Below, piece by piece: positions 1 through 9,499 of a stretch of 64,000 bases of DNA (positions are counted from its first letter, which is position 1; each line of letters starts with the position of its first letter). Below the pieces are notes generated by a model. It worked only from the letters and a program-made list of their open reading frames with translations, made no database searches and was not told the DNA's origin. The position numbers and the translations under genes are program-made. Location of the stretch: contig JAHJBC010000012.1 of NCBI GenBank assembly GCA_018813765.1, forward strand, positions 1-64,000, written 5' to 3'. This stretch comes from Gammaproteobacteria bacterium (GTDB lineage Bacteria > Pseudomonadota > Gammaproteobacteria > Burkholderiales > Gallionellaceae).

Positions 1-140
<140 letters not shown>

Positions 141-158
141 GCATACAATGCGCCCCCT

Positions 159-186
159 CGCGTGGCTGCGGCCACGCGTTTTCGTT
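159..186 (+). terminator. Hairpin with T-run after tuf, terminator or S10 leader hairpin
   Basis: An 8-bp GC-rich stem (CGCGTGGC / GCCACGCG) with a 4-base loop is followed by TTTTCGTT. It can serve as the Rho-independent terminator of tuf. If the promoter at 121-149 is used, the same hairpin would form the very start of the S10 leader transcript. A second small hairpin, GCGGC-TATGT-GCCGC, lies at about 198-212. Confidence 0.55.
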
Positions 187-231
187 CTTTAAACCAGCGG
201 CTATGTGCCGCTAAAGAGGCAAGAGAAGATT

Positions 232-543
232 ATGCAAAGCCAGAAAATTCGCATCCGCCTGAAGGCGTTCGATTATCGTTTGATCGACCAATCTGCGTTG
301 CAGATCGTTGACACGGCAAAGCGCACAGGCGCTGTGGTCAAGGGTCCAGTTCCCTTGCCTACCAAGATCGAGCGTTTCGATGTGCTGCGTTCGCCGCACG
401 TGAACAAGACTTCGCGTGATCAGTTCGAGATTCGTACTCACCTGCGCCTGATGGACATCGTGGATCCGACGGACAAGACCGTGGATGCGCTGATGAAGCT
501 GGATCTGCCGGCTGGCGTGGATGTAGAAATTAAGTTGCAGTAA
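232..543 (+). CDS. rpsJ: 30S ribosomal protein S10 (NusE)
   Basis: 103 residues, the usual S10 length. The start [14 protein letters not shown] is typical and is preceded by an AAGAGAAG ribosome binding site; an in-frame ATG 27 bases upstream would add a non-conserved extension. S10 sits in the 30S head. As NusE it pairs with NusB in transcription antitermination and links NusG to the ribosome. It is the first gene of the ribosomal run in this window. The 127-base gap to rplC is larger than usual and holds an inverted repeat. Confidence 0.97.
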   Translation: MQSQKIRIRLKAFDYRLIDQSALQIVDTAKRTGAVVKGPVPLPTKIERFDVLRSPHVNKTSRDQFEIRTHLRLMDIVDPTDKTVDALMKLDLPAGVDVEIKLQ

Positions 544-546
544 ACG

Positions 547-598
547 AGCGGGTAGCTCGTGGCAGGTAGTTTGTAGCAATCCGATTTTGCTACCCGCT
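547..598. repeat. Inverted repeat in the rpsJ-rplC gap
   Basis: AGCGGGTAG at 547-555 pairs with CTACCCGCT at 590-598. Between and after the arms are further short pieces of the same motif (TTGTAGC near 571, GCTACAAG near 610). The phrase GCAAGCAACAAG that follows at about 599-610 recurs after rplQ near 14,084, which suggests a dispersed element. It could form a leader hairpin within the S10 operon transcript. Confidence 0.5.
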
Positions 599-670
599 GC
601 AAGCAACAAGCTACAAGCTGGATAAATCGGCAGACCAATTGAAGTCAGCCCCTTAATAAAAGGAAATAAA

Positions 671-1315
671 ATGAGCTTAGGACTTGTCGGTCGCAAGATT
701 GGCATGACCCGCATATTTACCGACGACGGTTCATCGTTGCCGGTGACAGTGCTGGACGTGTCCAACAATCGTGTCACCCAGATCAAAACCGCTCCCACGG
801 ATGGTTACAGTGCAGTGCAGGTCGCGTATGGTACGCGCCGTGCCAGCCGCGTGACCAAGGCCGCTGCGGGGCATTTCGCCAAAGCCGGCGTCGAAGCCGG
901 CAGCGTGCTGAAAGAATTCACCGCCACTCCTGAGCAGCTCGCCAACCTTACGGTCGGCGGCCAGGTCGGCGTGGATCTGTTCCAGGTCGGCCAGAAGGTC
1001 GACGTGACGGGCGTGACCATCGGTAAAGGCTATGCCGGTACCATCAAGCGCTACCACTTCAAATCGGGTCGTGCCACGCACGGCAACTCCAAGTCGCACA
1101 ACGTTCCGGGTTCCATCGGTATGGCGCAAGACCCGGGTCGCGTGTTCCCCGGCAAGCGCATGACTGGTCACCTCGGTGACGTGCAGCGCACTGTTCAAAA
1201 TCTCCAGATCGTCCGTATCGATGCCGAGCGCCAGCTGTTGCTGGTTCGCGGTGCCGTACCGGGCGCGCCCGGCGGCGACGTGATCGTCCGTCCGGCAGTG
1301 AAAGCGGGGGTATAA
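671..1315 (+). CDS. rplC: 50S ribosomal protein L3
   Basis: 214 residues, slightly longer than the E. coli protein. It opens with [16 protein letters not shown], the conserved L3 start, preceded by AAAAGGAAA. L3 is an early 23S rRNA assembly protein whose long loop reaches toward the peptidyl transferase centre. The loop is visible as [18 protein letters not shown], with the Gln that PrmB methylates in E. coli. rplD follows after 4 bases. Confidence 0.98.
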   Translation: MSLGLVGRKIGMTRIFTDDGSSLPVTVLDVSNNRVTQIKTAPTDGYSAVQVAYGTRRASRVTKAAAGHFAKAGVEAGSVLKEFTATPEQLANLTVGGQVGVDLFQVGQKVDVTGVTIGKGYAGTIKRYHFKSGRATHGNSKSHNVPGSIGMAQDPGRVFPGKRMTGHLGDVQRTVQNLQIVRIDAERQLLLVRGAVPGAPGGDVIVRPAVKAGV

Positions 1316-1319
1316 ATAA

Positions 1320-1940
1320 ATGGAACTCAAAGTCATCAACGAGAACGGCAAGGCCGGCGCAAGCATGAATGCTTCCGACGACCTGTTCGGCCGCGAGTAC
1401 AACGAGACGCTGGTGCATCAACTGGTGACGGCATATCAGGCCAACGCCCGTTCCGCCAACAGCAAGCAAAAGGGGCGCAGCGAGATCGCCAAGTCCACGC
1501 GCAAGCCGTTCGCCCAGAAGGGTACCGGCCGTGCACGTGCCGGTATGGCATCCAGCCCGCTGTGGCGCGGAGGCGGCAAGATTTTCCCGAACTCGCCCGA
1601 TCAGAACTACACCCAGAAGATCAACCGCAAGATGTATCGCGCCGGTCTGGCCTCCATCTTCTCGCAACTGGTGCGCGATGGTCGTCTGAGCGTGGTCGAC
1701 ACTCTGTCTGTCGATGCGCCCAAGACCAAGTTGCTGGCGCAGAAGATCAAGGGCATGGGGCTGGATCGCGTGCTGATCATCACCGACAGCATGGACGAGA
1801 ACCTGTATCTGTCGTCGCGCAACCTGCCGAACGTGCTGGTGGTCGAGGCTCATCAAGCTGATCCGGTCAGTCTGGTGCGTTTCCCGCAAGTGCTGGTGAC
1901 GCGCGGCGCGATCGCTAAAATCGAGGAGATGCTGGCATGA
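1320..1940 (+). CDS. rplD: 50S ribosomal protein L4
   Basis: 206 residues, close to the family length. The conserved central loop [15 protein letters not shown] reaches the nascent peptide tunnel. In E. coli, L4 also represses its own S10 operon by binding the leader and causing attenuation; whether the unusual leader here supports that control cannot be judged. The stop overlaps the rplW start by 4 bases (ATGA), which indicates translational coupling. Confidence 0.98.
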   Translation: MELKVINENGKAGASMNASDDLFGREYNETLVHQLVTAYQANARSANSKQKGRSEIAKSTRKPFAQKGTGRARAGMASSPLWRGGGKIFPNSPDQNYTQKINRKMYRAGLASIFSQLVRDGRLSVVDTLSVDAPKTKLLAQKIKGMGLDRVLIITDSMDENLYLSSRNLPNVLVVEAHQADPVSLVRFPQVLVTRGAIAKIEEMLA

Positions 1941-2254
1941 GCGCACAACAATTCAATGAAGAGCGTTTGCTGAACATCCTGTTGGCACCGCAGATCTCCG
2001 AAAAGGCGACTTTCGTTGCGGAGAAGAACGAGCAGGTGATCTTCCGCGTGGCGTCCGATGCCACCAAGCCCGAAGTCAAGGCGGCGGTCGAGAAGCTGTT
2101 CAACGTCACTGTCGACAGCGTGCAGATCAGCAACGTCAAGGGCAAGCAAAAGCGTTTCGGCCGTACCCTCGGCCGCCGTCAGGACTGGAAGAAGGCCTAT
2201 GTATGCTTGGCTGCCGGTCAGGAAATCAACTTTGCCGCCAGCGAGCAGGGGTAA
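1937..2254 (+). CDS. rplW: 50S ribosomal protein L23
   Basis: 105 residues. The protein contains the L23 core [18 protein letters not shown] and the loop [14 protein letters not shown]23 sits at the tunnel exit and is the docking site for trigger factor and the signal recognition particle. Its start overlaps the end of rplD, and rplB begins 3 bases after its stop. Confidence 0.98.
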   Translation: MSAQQFNEERLLNILLAPQISEKATFVAEKNEQVIFRVASDATKPEVKAAVEKLFNVTVDSVQISNVKGKQKRFGRTLGRRQDWKKAYVCLAAGQEINFAASEQG

Positions 2255-2257
2255 ACC

Positions 2258-3085
2258 ATGGCACTGATCAAACTCAAACCAACCTCTCCCGGAACGCGCG
2301 CCGTTGTGCGTGTGGTCAACAAGGAGTTGCACAAGGGCAAGCCCGAAGCGTCGTTGCTGGAAAAGAAAACCAGAACGGCTGGGCGCAACAATAACGGCCA
2401 CATCACCACCCGTCATATGGGCGGCGGCCACAAGAAGCATTATCGCCTTGTGGATTTCAAGCGCGACAAGGACGGCGTCCCGGCCAAGGTCGAGCGTCTG
2501 GAATACGACCCGAACCGCAGCGCACACCTGGCATTGCTGGTGTATGCGGACGGTGAGCGCCGTTACATCCTGGCACCCAAGGGTATCTCCGCGGGCGCGC
2601 AACTGGTGAGCGGATCGGAAGCGCCGATCAAGGCGGGCAATACCCTGCCGCTGCGTAACATCCCGGTCGGTTCCACCATCCACGCCATCGAGATGCTGCC
2701 CGGCAAGGGTGCGCAACTGGCGCGTTCGGCGGGTGCTTCGGTGCAATTGCTGGCGCGCGAAGGCAGCTACGCTCAATTGCGTCTGCGTTCCGGCGAGATC
2801 CGCAAGGTGCATATCGACTGCCGCGCGACACTGGGCGAAGTCGGCAACGGCGAACATTCGCTGCGTTCCATCGGCAAGGCCGGCGCGAACCGCTGGCGCG
2901 GTATCCGTCCGACGGTGCGCGGTGTGGTGATGAACCCGGTCGACCACCCGCACGGTGGCGGCGAGGGCAAGACAGCGGCGGGCCGTCATCCGGTCAGCCC
3001 ATGGGGTGTGCCGGCCAAGGGCTTCCGTACACGTCGCAACAAGCGTACTAGCGGCATGATCGTGCGCCGCCGCTTCAAGGTTTAA
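2258..3085 (+). CDS. rplB: 50S ribosomal protein L2
   Basis: 275 residues, near the usual 273. It shows the highly conserved C-terminal segment [14 protein letters not shown] with the His implicated in peptidyl transfer, and the basic end [17 protein letters not shown]2 binds 23S rRNA next to the catalytic centre and is needed for subunit association. The gene sits between rplW and rpsS in standard order. Confidence 0.98.
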   Translation: MALIKLKPTSPGTRAVVRVVNKELHKGKPEASLLEKKTRTAGRNNNGHITTRHMGGGHKKHYRLVDFKRDKDGVPAKVERLEYDPNRSAHLALLVYADGERRYILAPKGISAGAQLVSGSEAPIKAGNTLPLRNIPVGSTIHAIEMLPGKGAQLARSAGASVQLLAREGSYAQLRLRSGEIRKVHIDCRATLGEVGNGEHSLRSIGKAGANRWRGIRPTVRGVVMNPVDHPHGGGEGKTAAGRHPVSPWGVPAKGFRTRRNKRTSGMIVRRRFKV

Positions 3086-3098
3086 GGGGTAACGAGAT

Positions 3099-3380
3099 AT
3101 GGCACGTTCAATCAAAAAAGGTCCGTTCGTCGATCTGCATCTGATGAAAAAGGTGGAGGCAGTACGCGCCACCAATGACAAGCGCCCGGTGAAGACCTGG
3201 TCGCGTCGCTCCACCGTCCTGCCCGAGTTCGTCGGTCTGACGATCGCGGTGCACAACGGCAAGCAGCATGTCCCGGTGTACATCTCCGAGAACATGGTGG
3301 GGCACAAGCTTGGCGAATTCTCCTTGACCCGCACCTTCAAAGGTCATGCTGCTGATAAAAAAGCAGTCGCCAAGAAATAA
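3099..3380 (+). CDS. rpsS: 30S ribosomal protein S19
   Basis: 93 residues beginning [20 protein letters not shown], the classic S19 start. S19 pairs with S13 in the 30S head and contacts bridge helices to the large subunit. The gene lies 13 bases after rplB and 6 bases before rplV. Confidence 0.98.
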   Translation: MARSIKKGPFVDLHLMKKVEAVRATNDKRPVKTWSRRSTVLPEFVGLTIAVHNGKQHVPVYISENMVGHKLGEFSLTRTFKGHAADKKAVAKK

Positions 3381-3386
3381 GGAGAC

Positions 3387-3719
3387 ATGATGAGTACAAA
3401 AGCAGTCATCCGTGGTGTTCGCCTGTCGGCGCAGAAAGCCCGTCTGGTCGCCGACCAGATCCGTGGCCTGCCCGTTGCGCAAGCCTTGAATATCCTGGCA
3501 TTCAGCCCGAAGAAGGGCGGCGCCATTCTCAAGAAGGCTCTGGATTCCGCGATCGCCAATGCCGAGCATAACGACGGTGCCGACATCGATGAGTTGAAGG
3601 TCACCACCATCTACGTGGACAAGGGTACTTCGCTGAAGCGCATGATCCCGCGAGCCAAGGGTCGCGGCACCGGCATCGAGAAGCAAACCTGCCACATTAC
3701 GATCACCGTCGGGAGCTAA
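3387..3719 (+). CDS. rplV: 50S ribosomal protein L22
   Basis: 110 residues, the usual length. Two adjacent ATG codons (3387 and 3390) could start it. L22 lines the exit tunnel through the beta-hairpin tip, seen here as [15 protein letters not shown], where macrolide resistance mutations arise in other bacteria. It is followed 2 bases later by rpsC. Confidence 0.98.
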   Translation: MMSTKAVIRGVRLSAQKARLVADQIRGLPVAQALNILAFSPKKGGAILKKALDSAIANAEHNDGADIDELKVTTIYVDKGTSLKRMIPRAKGRGTGIEKQTCHITITVGS

Positions 3720-3721
3720 GC

Positions 3722-4435
3722 ATGGGTCAGAAAATACATCCGATTGGATTCCGCCTGAGCGTCCAGAAGAACTGGACATCGAAGTGGTATTCCAACAGCA
3801 AGCACTTCGCCGAGCTGTTGCACAAGGACATCGAGGTTCGCGATTATCTGAAGAAGAAACTGGCCGGTGCCGGTGTCTCCAAGATCATCATCGAGCGTCC
3901 GGCCAAGAACGCCAAGATCACCATCTACACCGCACGTCCGGGTGTGGTGATCGGCAAGAAAGGCGAGGACATCGAGTCTCTGCGCAACGAACTGAAGAAG
4001 CGCATGGGTCTGCCCGACGTGGGTCTGAACATTGAAGAAGTGCGCAAGCCGGAAGTCGACGCGCAACTGATCGCCGACTCCATCACCCAGCAGCTCGAGA
4101 AACGCATCATGTTCCGCCGCGCCATGAAGCGCGCAATGCAGAACGCGATGCGCCTGGGCGCGCAAGGCATCAAGATCATGAGCGGTGGCCGTCTGAACGG
4201 TATCGAGATCGCCCGTACCGAGTGGTATCGCGAAGGCCGCGTGCCGTTGCACACACTGCGTGCCGACATCGACTACGGCTTCTCCGAAGCCAAGACAACC
4301 TACGGCATCATCGGCGTCAAGGTGTGGGTATACAAGGGTGACCAGACAGGTCAGCTGGAAGCAGCTGCCCCCGTCGTTGCCGAGCCGGAAAAGAAAGTAA
4401 GAAAGTCGGGAGCAAAACATGCTACAGCCAGCTAG
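3722..4435 (+). CDS. rpsC: 30S ribosomal protein S3
   Basis: 237 residues. The N-terminal KH RNA-binding domain carries the GxxG loop in [14 protein letters not shown], followed by the S3 C-terminal domain and a short Ala/Glu/Lys-rich tail. S3 lines the mRNA entry channel together with S4 and S5. Its last 17 bases overlap the start of rplP. Confidence 0.98.
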   Translation: MGQKIHPIGFRLSVQKNWTSKWYSNSKHFAELLHKDIEVRDYLKKKLAGAGVSKIIIERPAKNAKITIYTARPGVVIGKKGEDIESLRNELKKRMGLPDVGLNIEEVRKPEVDAQLIADSITQQLEKRIMFRRAMKRAMQNAMRLGAQGIKIMSGGRLNGIEIARTEWYREGRVPLHTLRADIDYGFSEAKTTYGIIGVKVWVYKGDQTGQLEAAAPVVAEPEKKVRKSGAKHATAS

Positions 4436-4835
4436 AAGAAAATACCGCAAGGAGCAGAAGGGCCGTAACACCGGCGTCGCGACTCGCGGCAACAAGGTCA
4501 GTTTCGGCGAATTCGGCCTCAAGGCCGTCGGTCGCGGTCGTTTGACCGCGCGCCAGATCGAAGCCGCACGTCGTGCCATGACGCGTCACATCAAGCGCGG
4601 TGGTCGTATCTGGATTCGCATCTTCCCGGACAAGCCGATCTCCAAGAAGCCGGCCGAAGTTCGTATGGGTAACGGCAAGGGCAATCCAGAGTACTACGTA
4701 GCCGAGATCCAGCCGGGCAAGATGCTGTATGAGATGGACGGCGTGGCTGAGACGCTTGCGCGCGAGGCGTTCAAACTGGCCTCCGCCAAGCTCCCGATCG
4801 AGACCACATTCGTAGTTAGACAGGTAGGGGCGTGA
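4419..4835 (+). CDS. rplP: 50S ribosomal protein L16
   Basis: 138 residues starting [17 protein letters not shown], the conserved L16 N-terminus. This supports the start at 4419 even though it lies inside rpsC. L16 helps position A-site tRNA. The conserved [17 protein letters not shown] segment and the later [13 protein letters not shown] are present. It is followed immediately by rpmC. Confidence 0.98.
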   Translation: MLQPARRKYRKEQKGRNTGVATRGNKVSFGEFGLKAVGRGRLTARQIEAARRAMTRHIKRGGRIWIRIFPDKPISKKPAEVRMGNGKGNPEYYVAEIQPGKMLYEMDGVAETLAREAFKLASAKLPIETTFVVRQVGA

Positions 4836-4837
4836 TC

Positions 4838-5032
4838 ATGAAGGCAAGCGAACTGAAGAACAAATCGGTGGCCGAGCTGCAGCAGGAACTGTTGTCCCTG
4901 GGCAAGGAGCAATTCGGCCTGCGCATGCAAGCTGCCACCCAGCAATTGAGCAATACCAGCCAGTTGCAGAAGGTGCGCCGCAACATCGCGCGAGTGAAAA
5001 CGGTATTGACCGGGAAGGGTGTGCAGCAATGA
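4838..5032 (+). CDS. rpmC: 50S ribosomal protein L29
   Basis: 64 residues, two-helix L29. The start [15 protein letters not shown] at 4838 is preferred over the upstream GTG at 4832, which adds only two residues and overlaps the rplP stop. L29 lies next to L23 at the tunnel exit. Its stop overlaps the rpsQ start by 4 bases (ATGA). Confidence 0.97.
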   Translation: MKASELKNKSVAELQQELLSLGKEQFGLRMQAATQQLSNTSQLQKVRRNIARVKTVLTGKGVQQ

Positions 5033-5292
5033 GTGCAACTAATCTGAAACGCGCGCTGACCGGCACTGTCGTCAGCGACAAGATGGACAAGACCGTCACC
5101 GTGCTGGTCGAGCGCAAGGTCAAGCACCCGGTGCTGGGCAAGGTGGTGCGCGTCTCCAAGAAATACCATGCGCATGACGAGAACAACGAGTTCAGCCAAG
5201 GCGATGTGGTGACCATCGAGGAAACGCGTCCGCTGTCCAAGACCAAGACATGGCGCGTCACCAAATTGCTGGAAAAGGCGCACGAAGTCTGA
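5029..5292 (+). CDS. rpsQ: 30S ribosomal protein S17
   Basis: 87 residues, an OB-fold primary 16S rRNA binder. It contains [19 protein letters not shown] and the conserved [25 protein letters not shown]. It is the last gene of the S10 operon in the enterobacterial arrangement. Here a 136-base gap with a promoter-like sequence follows before rplN. Confidence 0.98.
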   Translation: MSATNLKRALTGTVVSDKMDKTVTVLVERKVKHPVLGKVVRVSKKYHAHDENNEFSQGDVVTIEETRPLSKTKTWRVTKLLEKAHEV

Positions 5293-5307
5293 TAGTTGAA
5301 TTAATGC

Positions 5308-5336
5308 TTGTGCATTTTGACAAGTTTGCATAGAAT
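5308..5336 (+). promoter_or_regulatory. Likely internal promoter for the spc gene set (rplN)
   Basis: TTGTGC at 5308-5313, a 17-base spacer and TAGAAT at 5331-5336, followed by a GCGCGGC discriminator. The downstream leader holds an inverted repeat with a GCGGCGGC arm near 5362-5370 and GCCGCCGC at about 5395-5402. This hairpin lies in the 5' leader of rplN. Confidence 0.55.
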
Positions 5337-5428
5337 GCGCGGCTTCGTTTCACCGTCGCTTGCGGCGGCCTAACCCGAACGGGTTCCAAAACTAGCCGCC
5401 GCAGGCGGACAAAGTTGGAGATTGAAAA

Positions 5429-5797
5429 ATGATACAAATGCAGTCTGTTTTGAATGTGGCCGACAATACCGGCGCGCGTTCCGTCATGTGCATCAAGGTG
5501 CTGGGCGGTTCCAAGCGTCGCTATGCCAGCGTTGGTGATGTGATCAAGGTCAGCATCCGCGATGCAGCTCCTCGCTCGCGTGTCAAGAAGGGCGAAGTTT
5601 ATAGCGCTGTGGTGGTGCGTACCGCCAAGGGCGTGCGCCGTTCAGACGGCTCGCTGATCAAGTTCGACGGCAATGCCGCCGTCTTGCTGAATAACAAGCT
5701 GGAGCCGATCGGTACCCGCATCTTCGGACCGGTGACTCGTGAACTGCGTAACGAGAAGTTCATGAAGATCGTCTCTCTGGCACCGGAAGTGCTGTAA
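5429..5797 (+). CDS. rplN: 50S ribosomal protein L14
   Basis: 122 residues with the signature start [17 protein letters not shown] and the middle RGDA-like core seen as [17 protein letters not shown]14 lies at the subunit interface and is the target of the silencing factor RsfS. An AGTTGGAG ribosome binding site precedes the start. It heads the spc-type group. Confidence 0.98.
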   Translation: MIQMQSVLNVADNTGARSVMCIKVLGGSKRRYASVGDVIKVSIRDAAPRSRVKKGEVYSAVVVRTAKGVRRSDGSLIKFDGNAAVLLNNKLEPIGTRIFGPVTRELRNEKFMKIVSLAPEVL

Positions 5798-5817
5798 GCG
5801 GCAGTCGAGGAAAAACC

Positions 5818-6129
5818 ATGAACAAGATCAAAAAGAACGACGATGTGATCGTCATCGCCGGCAAGGATAAGGGTAATCGCGGCAGCGTGCTGAGCGTCGC
5901 TGGCGACTACGTCCTGGTGGGCGGCATCAACAAGGTCAAGAAGCACCAGAAGCCGAATCCGGTGAAGGGTACTTCGGGTGGTATCGTGGAAATCGAGAAA
6001 CCCATCCATATTTCGAACATCGCCATCTACAACGCGACTGCCAAGAAGGCGGATCGTGTCGGCGTCAAGCAGCTGGAGGACGGTCGCAAAGTGCGCGTGT
6101 TCAAGTCCAGCGGCGAAGTGATTGCGTAA
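5818..6129 (+). CDS. rplX: 50S ribosomal protein L24
   Basis: 103 residues. The N-terminal KOW motif reads [15 protein letters not shown], as expected. L24 starts 50S assembly by binding the 5' domain of 23S rRNA. It is spaced 20 bases from rplN and 11 bases from rplE. Confidence 0.98.
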   Translation: MNKIKKNDDVIVIAGKDKGNRGSVLSVAGDYVLVGGINKVKKHQKPNPVKGTSGGIVEIEKPIHISNIAIYNATAKKADRVGVKQLEDGRKVRVFKSSGEVIA

Positions 6130-6140
6130 GGGGTAAGAGC

Positions 6141-6680
6141 ATGGCTCGTTTATACGACTACTACAAGAAGACGGTATCGCCGGAACTGATGAAGAAGTTC
6201 GGTTACAAGTCCGTCATGGAAGTGCCGCGCATCGAGAAGATCACCCTGAACATGGGTGTCGGCGAAGCGGTAGCGGACAAGAAGGTGATGGATCACGCGG
6301 TTGGCGACATGCAGAAGATTGCAGGCCAAAAGCCCGTGGTGACCAAGTCCAAGAAGTCCATTGCCGGTTTCAAGATTCGCGAGAACTATCCGGTCGGCTG
6401 CAAGGTGACATTGCGTCGCGAGCGCATGTATGAATTCCTGGATCGCCTGGTGACGGTTGCGATCCCGCGCATCCGCGACTTCCGCGGTATTTCCGGAAAG
6501 TCCTTCGACGGTCGTGGCAACTACAACATGGGCGTCAAAGAGCAGATCATTTTCCCGGAGATCGAGTACGACAAGATCGACGCATTGCGTGGCATGAACA
6601 TCACGATCACGACCACGGCGAAGACCGATGAAGAAGCCAAGGCATTGCTGTTGGCTTTCAAATTCCCATTGAAGAACTGA
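6141..6680 (+). CDS. rplE: 50S ribosomal protein L5
   Basis: 179 residues, identical in length to the E. coli protein. It shows [34 protein letters not shown] and the C-terminal [21 protein letters not shown]5 binds 5S rRNA together with L18 and contacts P-site tRNA through its central loop. Confidence 0.98.
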   Translation: MARLYDYYKKTVSPELMKKFGYKSVMEVPRIEKITLNMGVGEAVADKKVMDHAVGDMQKIAGQKPVVTKSKKSIAGFKIRENYPVGCKVTLRRERMYEFLDRLVTVAIPRIRDFRGISGKSFDGRGNYNMGVKEQIIFPEIEYDKIDALRGMNITITTTAKTDEEAKALLLAFKFPLKN

Positions 6681-6687
6681 GGGTGAT

Positions 6688-6993
6688 ATGGCTAAGACCG
6701 CTGTGATTAACCGTGAGCAAAAGCGCCGCGCGATGGTGAAGAAGTTCGCCGCCAAGCGTGCCGAACTGCAAGCGATTGCGACAAATATGTCGCTAAGCGA
6801 TGAAGAGCGCTTTGCGGCGCGTCAAAAAATGCAAGCGTTGCCGCGCGATTCCAGCCCGGTACGTCTGCGCAACCGCTGTGCGCTTACCGGTCGTCCGCGT
6901 GGCACGTTCAGCAAGTTCGGTTTGGGTCGCACGAAATTGCGTGAATTCGCGATGCGTGGCGAAATCCCCGGTGTAGTCAAGGCAAGCTGGTAA
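6688..6993 (+). CDS. rpsN: 30S ribosomal protein S14, zinc-free form
   Basis: 101 residues, the long form without paired CxxC motifs; only one Cys is seen, in [14 protein letters not shown]14 is a late-assembling protein of the 30S head. Contrast it with S4 and L36 in the same cluster, which are of the Cys-rich type. Confidence 0.98.
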   Translation: MAKTAVINREQKRRAMVKKFAAKRAELQAIATNMSLSDEERFAARQKMQALPRDSSPVRLRNRCALTGRPRGTFSKFGLGRTKLREFAMRGEIPGVVKASW

Positions 6994-7003
6994 GGGTGAA
7001 TCT

Positions 7004-7399
7004 ATGAGCATGAGTGATCCTATCTCCGATATGTTGACGCGTATCCGTAACGCGCAAATGGCGGAAAAGACAATGGTGGCAATGCCTTCCTCGAAGATCA
7101 AGTCTGCGATCGCCAAGGTATTGCAGGACGAAGGCTACGTCGAAGGCTTCAAGGTCGTCGAGAACAACGGCAAGCCTTTGCTGGAAATCGGCCTCAAGTA
7201 TTACGCCGATCGTCCGGTGATCGAAAAGATCCAGCGCGTGAGCCGTCCAGGCCTGCGTGTCTACAAGGGTAGCGATGACATTCCCAAGGTGATGAACGGC
7301 TTGGGCATCGCGATCGTTTCCACCTCCAAGGGTCTGATGACAGACCGCAAGGCACGCGCCAACGGCATCGGCGGCGAAGTGCTCTGTATCGTGGCGTAA
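7004..7399 (+). CDS. rpsH: 30S ribosomal protein S8
   Basis: 131 residues with the start [18 protein letters not shown] and the C-terminal [13 protein letters not shown]...GGEVLC. S8 is a primary binder of the 16S central domain. In E. coli it represses the spc operon by binding mRNA near rplE; no copy of that target was verified here. Confidence 0.98.
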   Translation: MSMSDPISDMLTRIRNAQMAEKTMVAMPSSKIKSAIAKVLQDEGYVEGFKVVENNGKPLLEIGLKYYADRPVIEKIQRVSRPGLRVYKGSDDIPKVMNGLGIAIVSTSKGLMTDRKARANGIGGEVLCIVA

Positions 7400-7408
7400 G
7401 GGGGGAAC

Positions 7409-7942
7409 ATGTCCAGAGTCGGTAAAAATCCAGTTGTGGTACCTGCCGGTGTCGAAGTGACGCTGGCAGCAGACAAGATCTCCGTCAAGGGGCCTGTTGG
7501 CACCCTGACGCAGGCGTTGAAGGGCGAAGTGAAGGTCGAGCGCGAGGGCGATACGCTGTTGTGCAAGGCGATTGGCGATTCCGCCCAGGCCGATGCGATG
7601 TCCGGCACCGTGCGCGCCCTGCTGGCAAACATGATGGTTGGCGTGAGCAAAGGCTTCGAGCGCAAGCTGACGCTGGTGGGCGTGGGGTATCGCGCCGCCG
7701 CTGCCGGCGACGCGCTCAACCTGACGCTGGGTTTCTCGCACCCCGTGGTGCACAAGATGCCCAAGGGCGTGAAGGTGGCTACACCCAGCCAGACAGAAAT
7801 CGTACTGACCGGTGCGGACAAGCAGCAAGTCGGTCAGGTCGCCGCAGAGATTCGTGCATACCGCGAACCCGAGCCCTACAAGGGCAAAGGTGTGCGTTAT
7901 TCCGATGAGGTGGTGATCCTGAAAGAAACCAAGAAGAAATAA
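7409..7942 (+). CDS. rplF: 50S ribosomal protein L6
   Basis: 177 residues, the standard length, made of two related domains. The C-terminal signature [15 protein letters not shown] is intact. L6 lies beside the sarcin-ricin loop, where translational GTPases bind. The gene is preceded by GGGGGAAC, a good ribosome binding site. Confidence 0.98.
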   Translation: MSRVGKNPVVVPAGVEVTLAADKISVKGPVGTLTQALKGEVKVEREGDTLLCKAIGDSAQADAMSGTVRALLANMMVGVSKGFERKLTLVGVGYRAAAAGDALNLTLGFSHPVVHKMPKGVKVATPSQTEIVLTGADKQQVGQVAAEIRAYREPEPYKGKGVRYSDEVVILKETKKK

Positions 7943-7953
7943 TCGAGGTTGAT

Positions 7954-8310
7954 ATGTTGAACAAGAATGAAGCGCGTCAGCGCAGAGCACGCAAAACCCG
8001 TGCAAGAATCGCTGAACAAAAGACTGTGCGTCTGGCGATCCATCGCACCAACCTGCATATCTATGCGCAAGTGATCTCCGCCGACGGCGGCAAGGTGCTG
8101 GCCAGTGCCTCCACGCTCGAAGCTGATGTGCGCAAGAGCGTCGGCAACGGCGGCAACACCGCCGCAGCGGCGGTGGTCGGCAAGCGCATCGCCGAGAAGG
8201 CCAAGAGCGCAGGGGTCACCGCAGTCGCATTCGACCGTTCCGGCAACAAGTACCATGGTCGCATCAAGGCGCTGGCAGATGCCGCGCGCGAACATGGCTT
8301 GCAGTTCTAA
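7954..8310 (+). CDS. rplR: 50S ribosomal protein L18
   Basis: 118 residues. It contains the 5S rRNA-binding [17 protein letters not shown] region and the conserved C-terminal [22 protein letters not shown]18 is needed to bring 5S rRNA into the 50S subunit. It lies between rplF and rpsE in standard order. Confidence 0.98.
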   Translation: MLNKNEARQRRARKTRARIAEQKTVRLAIHRTNLHIYAQVISADGGKVLASASTLEADVRKSVGNGGNTAAAAVVGKRIAEKAKSAGVTAVAFDRSGNKYHGRIKALADAAREHGLQF

Positions 8311-8323
8311 TCTGGGGTGAACC

Positions 8324-8848
8324 ATGGCACAAGCTAAACAAGGCAGGAATCAGCAGCAGGAAGACAAGGGTGACGGCCTCATCGAGAAGATGATCCACGT
8401 CAACCGCGTGACCAAGGTGGTGAAGGGCGGACGTATCATGGGTTTCGCCGCACTGACCGTGGTGGGCGATGGTGATGGACGCGTCGGCATGGGCAAGGGC
8501 AAATCCAAGGAAGTGCCGGTCGCCGTGCAAAAAGCGATGGAAGAGTCGCGCCGCAAGCTGCTTAAGGTGAACTTGAAGGAAGGCACGCTGCATCATGCGG
8601 TCATCGGTCGTCACGGCGCTGCCAAGGTCTACATGCAGCCCGCTTCCGAGGGTACCGGTATTATCGCTGGCGGCGCGATGCGCGCCGTGTTTGAGGCGGC
8701 AGGTGTGCGTAACGTGCTGGCCAAGTGTATCGGTTCCAGCAATCCTTACAACGTAGTGCGCGCCACGCTTAATGGTCTGAAGTCGCTGAATTCGCCGGCC
8801 GAGATCGCTGCCAAGCGCGGCAAGAGCGTTGAAGAAATCACGGGGTAA
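8324..8848 (+). CDS. rpsE: 30S ribosomal protein S5
   Basis: 174 residues. It has the double-stranded RNA-binding-like core [19 protein letters not shown] and the loop [13 protein letters not shown]. This region affects decoding accuracy and spectinomycin binding in model bacteria. S5 lines the mRNA entrance with S3 and S4. rpmD starts 3 bases after its stop. Confidence 0.98.
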   Translation: MAQAKQGRNQQQEDKGDGLIEKMIHVNRVTKVVKGGRIMGFAALTVVGDGDGRVGMGKGKSKEVPVAVQKAMEESRRKLLKVNLKEGTLHHAVIGRHGAAKVYMQPASEGTGIIAGGAMRAVFEAAGVRNVLAKCIGSSNPYNVVRATLNGLKSLNSPAEIAAKRGKSVEEITG

Positions 8849-8851
8849 GTC

Positions 8852-9055
8852 ATGGCAAAAGCTAAAACGGCGCAAGCCAAAAAAACATTGAAGGTGACCC
8901 AGATCAAGAGCGTCATCGGCACCAAGGAATCCCATCGTGCATGCGTGCGCGGTCTGGGGCTGCGTCGTATGCACCAAACCGTCGAAGTGGAAGACACTCC
9001 GGCAGTGCGCGGCATGATTAACAAAGTGTTTTACCTGGTCAAGTGCGAGGCGTAA
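8852..9055 (+). CDS. rpmD: 50S ribosomal protein L30
   Basis: 67 residues, a few longer than the roughly 60-residue norm because of an Ala/Lys-rich N-terminal extension before the core [17 protein letters not shown]. The later [21 protein letters not shown] is typical. The rplO start codon follows the stop with no gap. Confidence 0.97.
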   Translation: MAKAKTAQAKKTLKVTQIKSVIGTKESHRACVRGLGLRRMHQTVEVEDTPAVRGMINKVFYLVKCEA

Positions 9056-9490
9056 ATGCAACTCAATCAAATCAAATCTGCTGAAGGCACTAAGCATGCC
9101 AAACGCCGCGTTGGTCGCGGCATCGGCTCCGGTCTGGGCAAGACTGCGGGTCGTGGGCACAAAGGACAGAAATCCCGTGCCGGCGGTTTTCATAAAGTCG
9201 GTTTCGAGGGCGGCCAGATGCCGCTGCAGCGTCGCCTGCCCAAGCGCGGCTTTGTCTCTCTGACCCGCAACGACACGGCTCAAGTGCGTTTGTCCGACCT
9301 GGAAAAGATGCCGGTCGACACCATCGATTTACTGGCGCTGAAGCAGGCTGGCGTGGTTCATGCCAATGCATTGACCGCGAAGGTCATCCTGTGTGGCGAG
9401 TTGAAGCGCGCCGTCAAGTTGCAGGGTCTGCTGTTGACCAAGGGTGCTCGCGCCGCAGTGGAAGCTGCCGGTGGCAGCATCGCGGAGTAA
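9056..9490 (+). CDS. rplO: 50S ribosomal protein L15
   Basis: 144 residues, the usual length. The glycine-rich N-terminal extension [21 protein letters not shown] reaches into 23S rRNA, and the segment [14 protein letters not shown] is conserved. It directly abuts rpmD and lies 9 bases before secY. Confidence 0.98.
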   Translation: MQLNQIKSAEGTKHAKRRVGRGIGSGLGKTAGRGHKGQKSRAGGFHKVGFEGGQMPLQRRLPKRGFVSLTRNDTAQVRLSDLEKMPVDTIDLLALKQAGVVHANALTAKVILCGELKRAVKLQGLLLTKGARAAVEAAGGSIAE

Positions 9491-9499
9491 GGGCGGTCT

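Noticed and set aside
1853-3340. Long minus-strand frame (495 codons) opposite rplW, rplB and rpsS
   Set aside because: It crosses three clear ribosomal genes and shows no domain, so it is an artefact of codon use.
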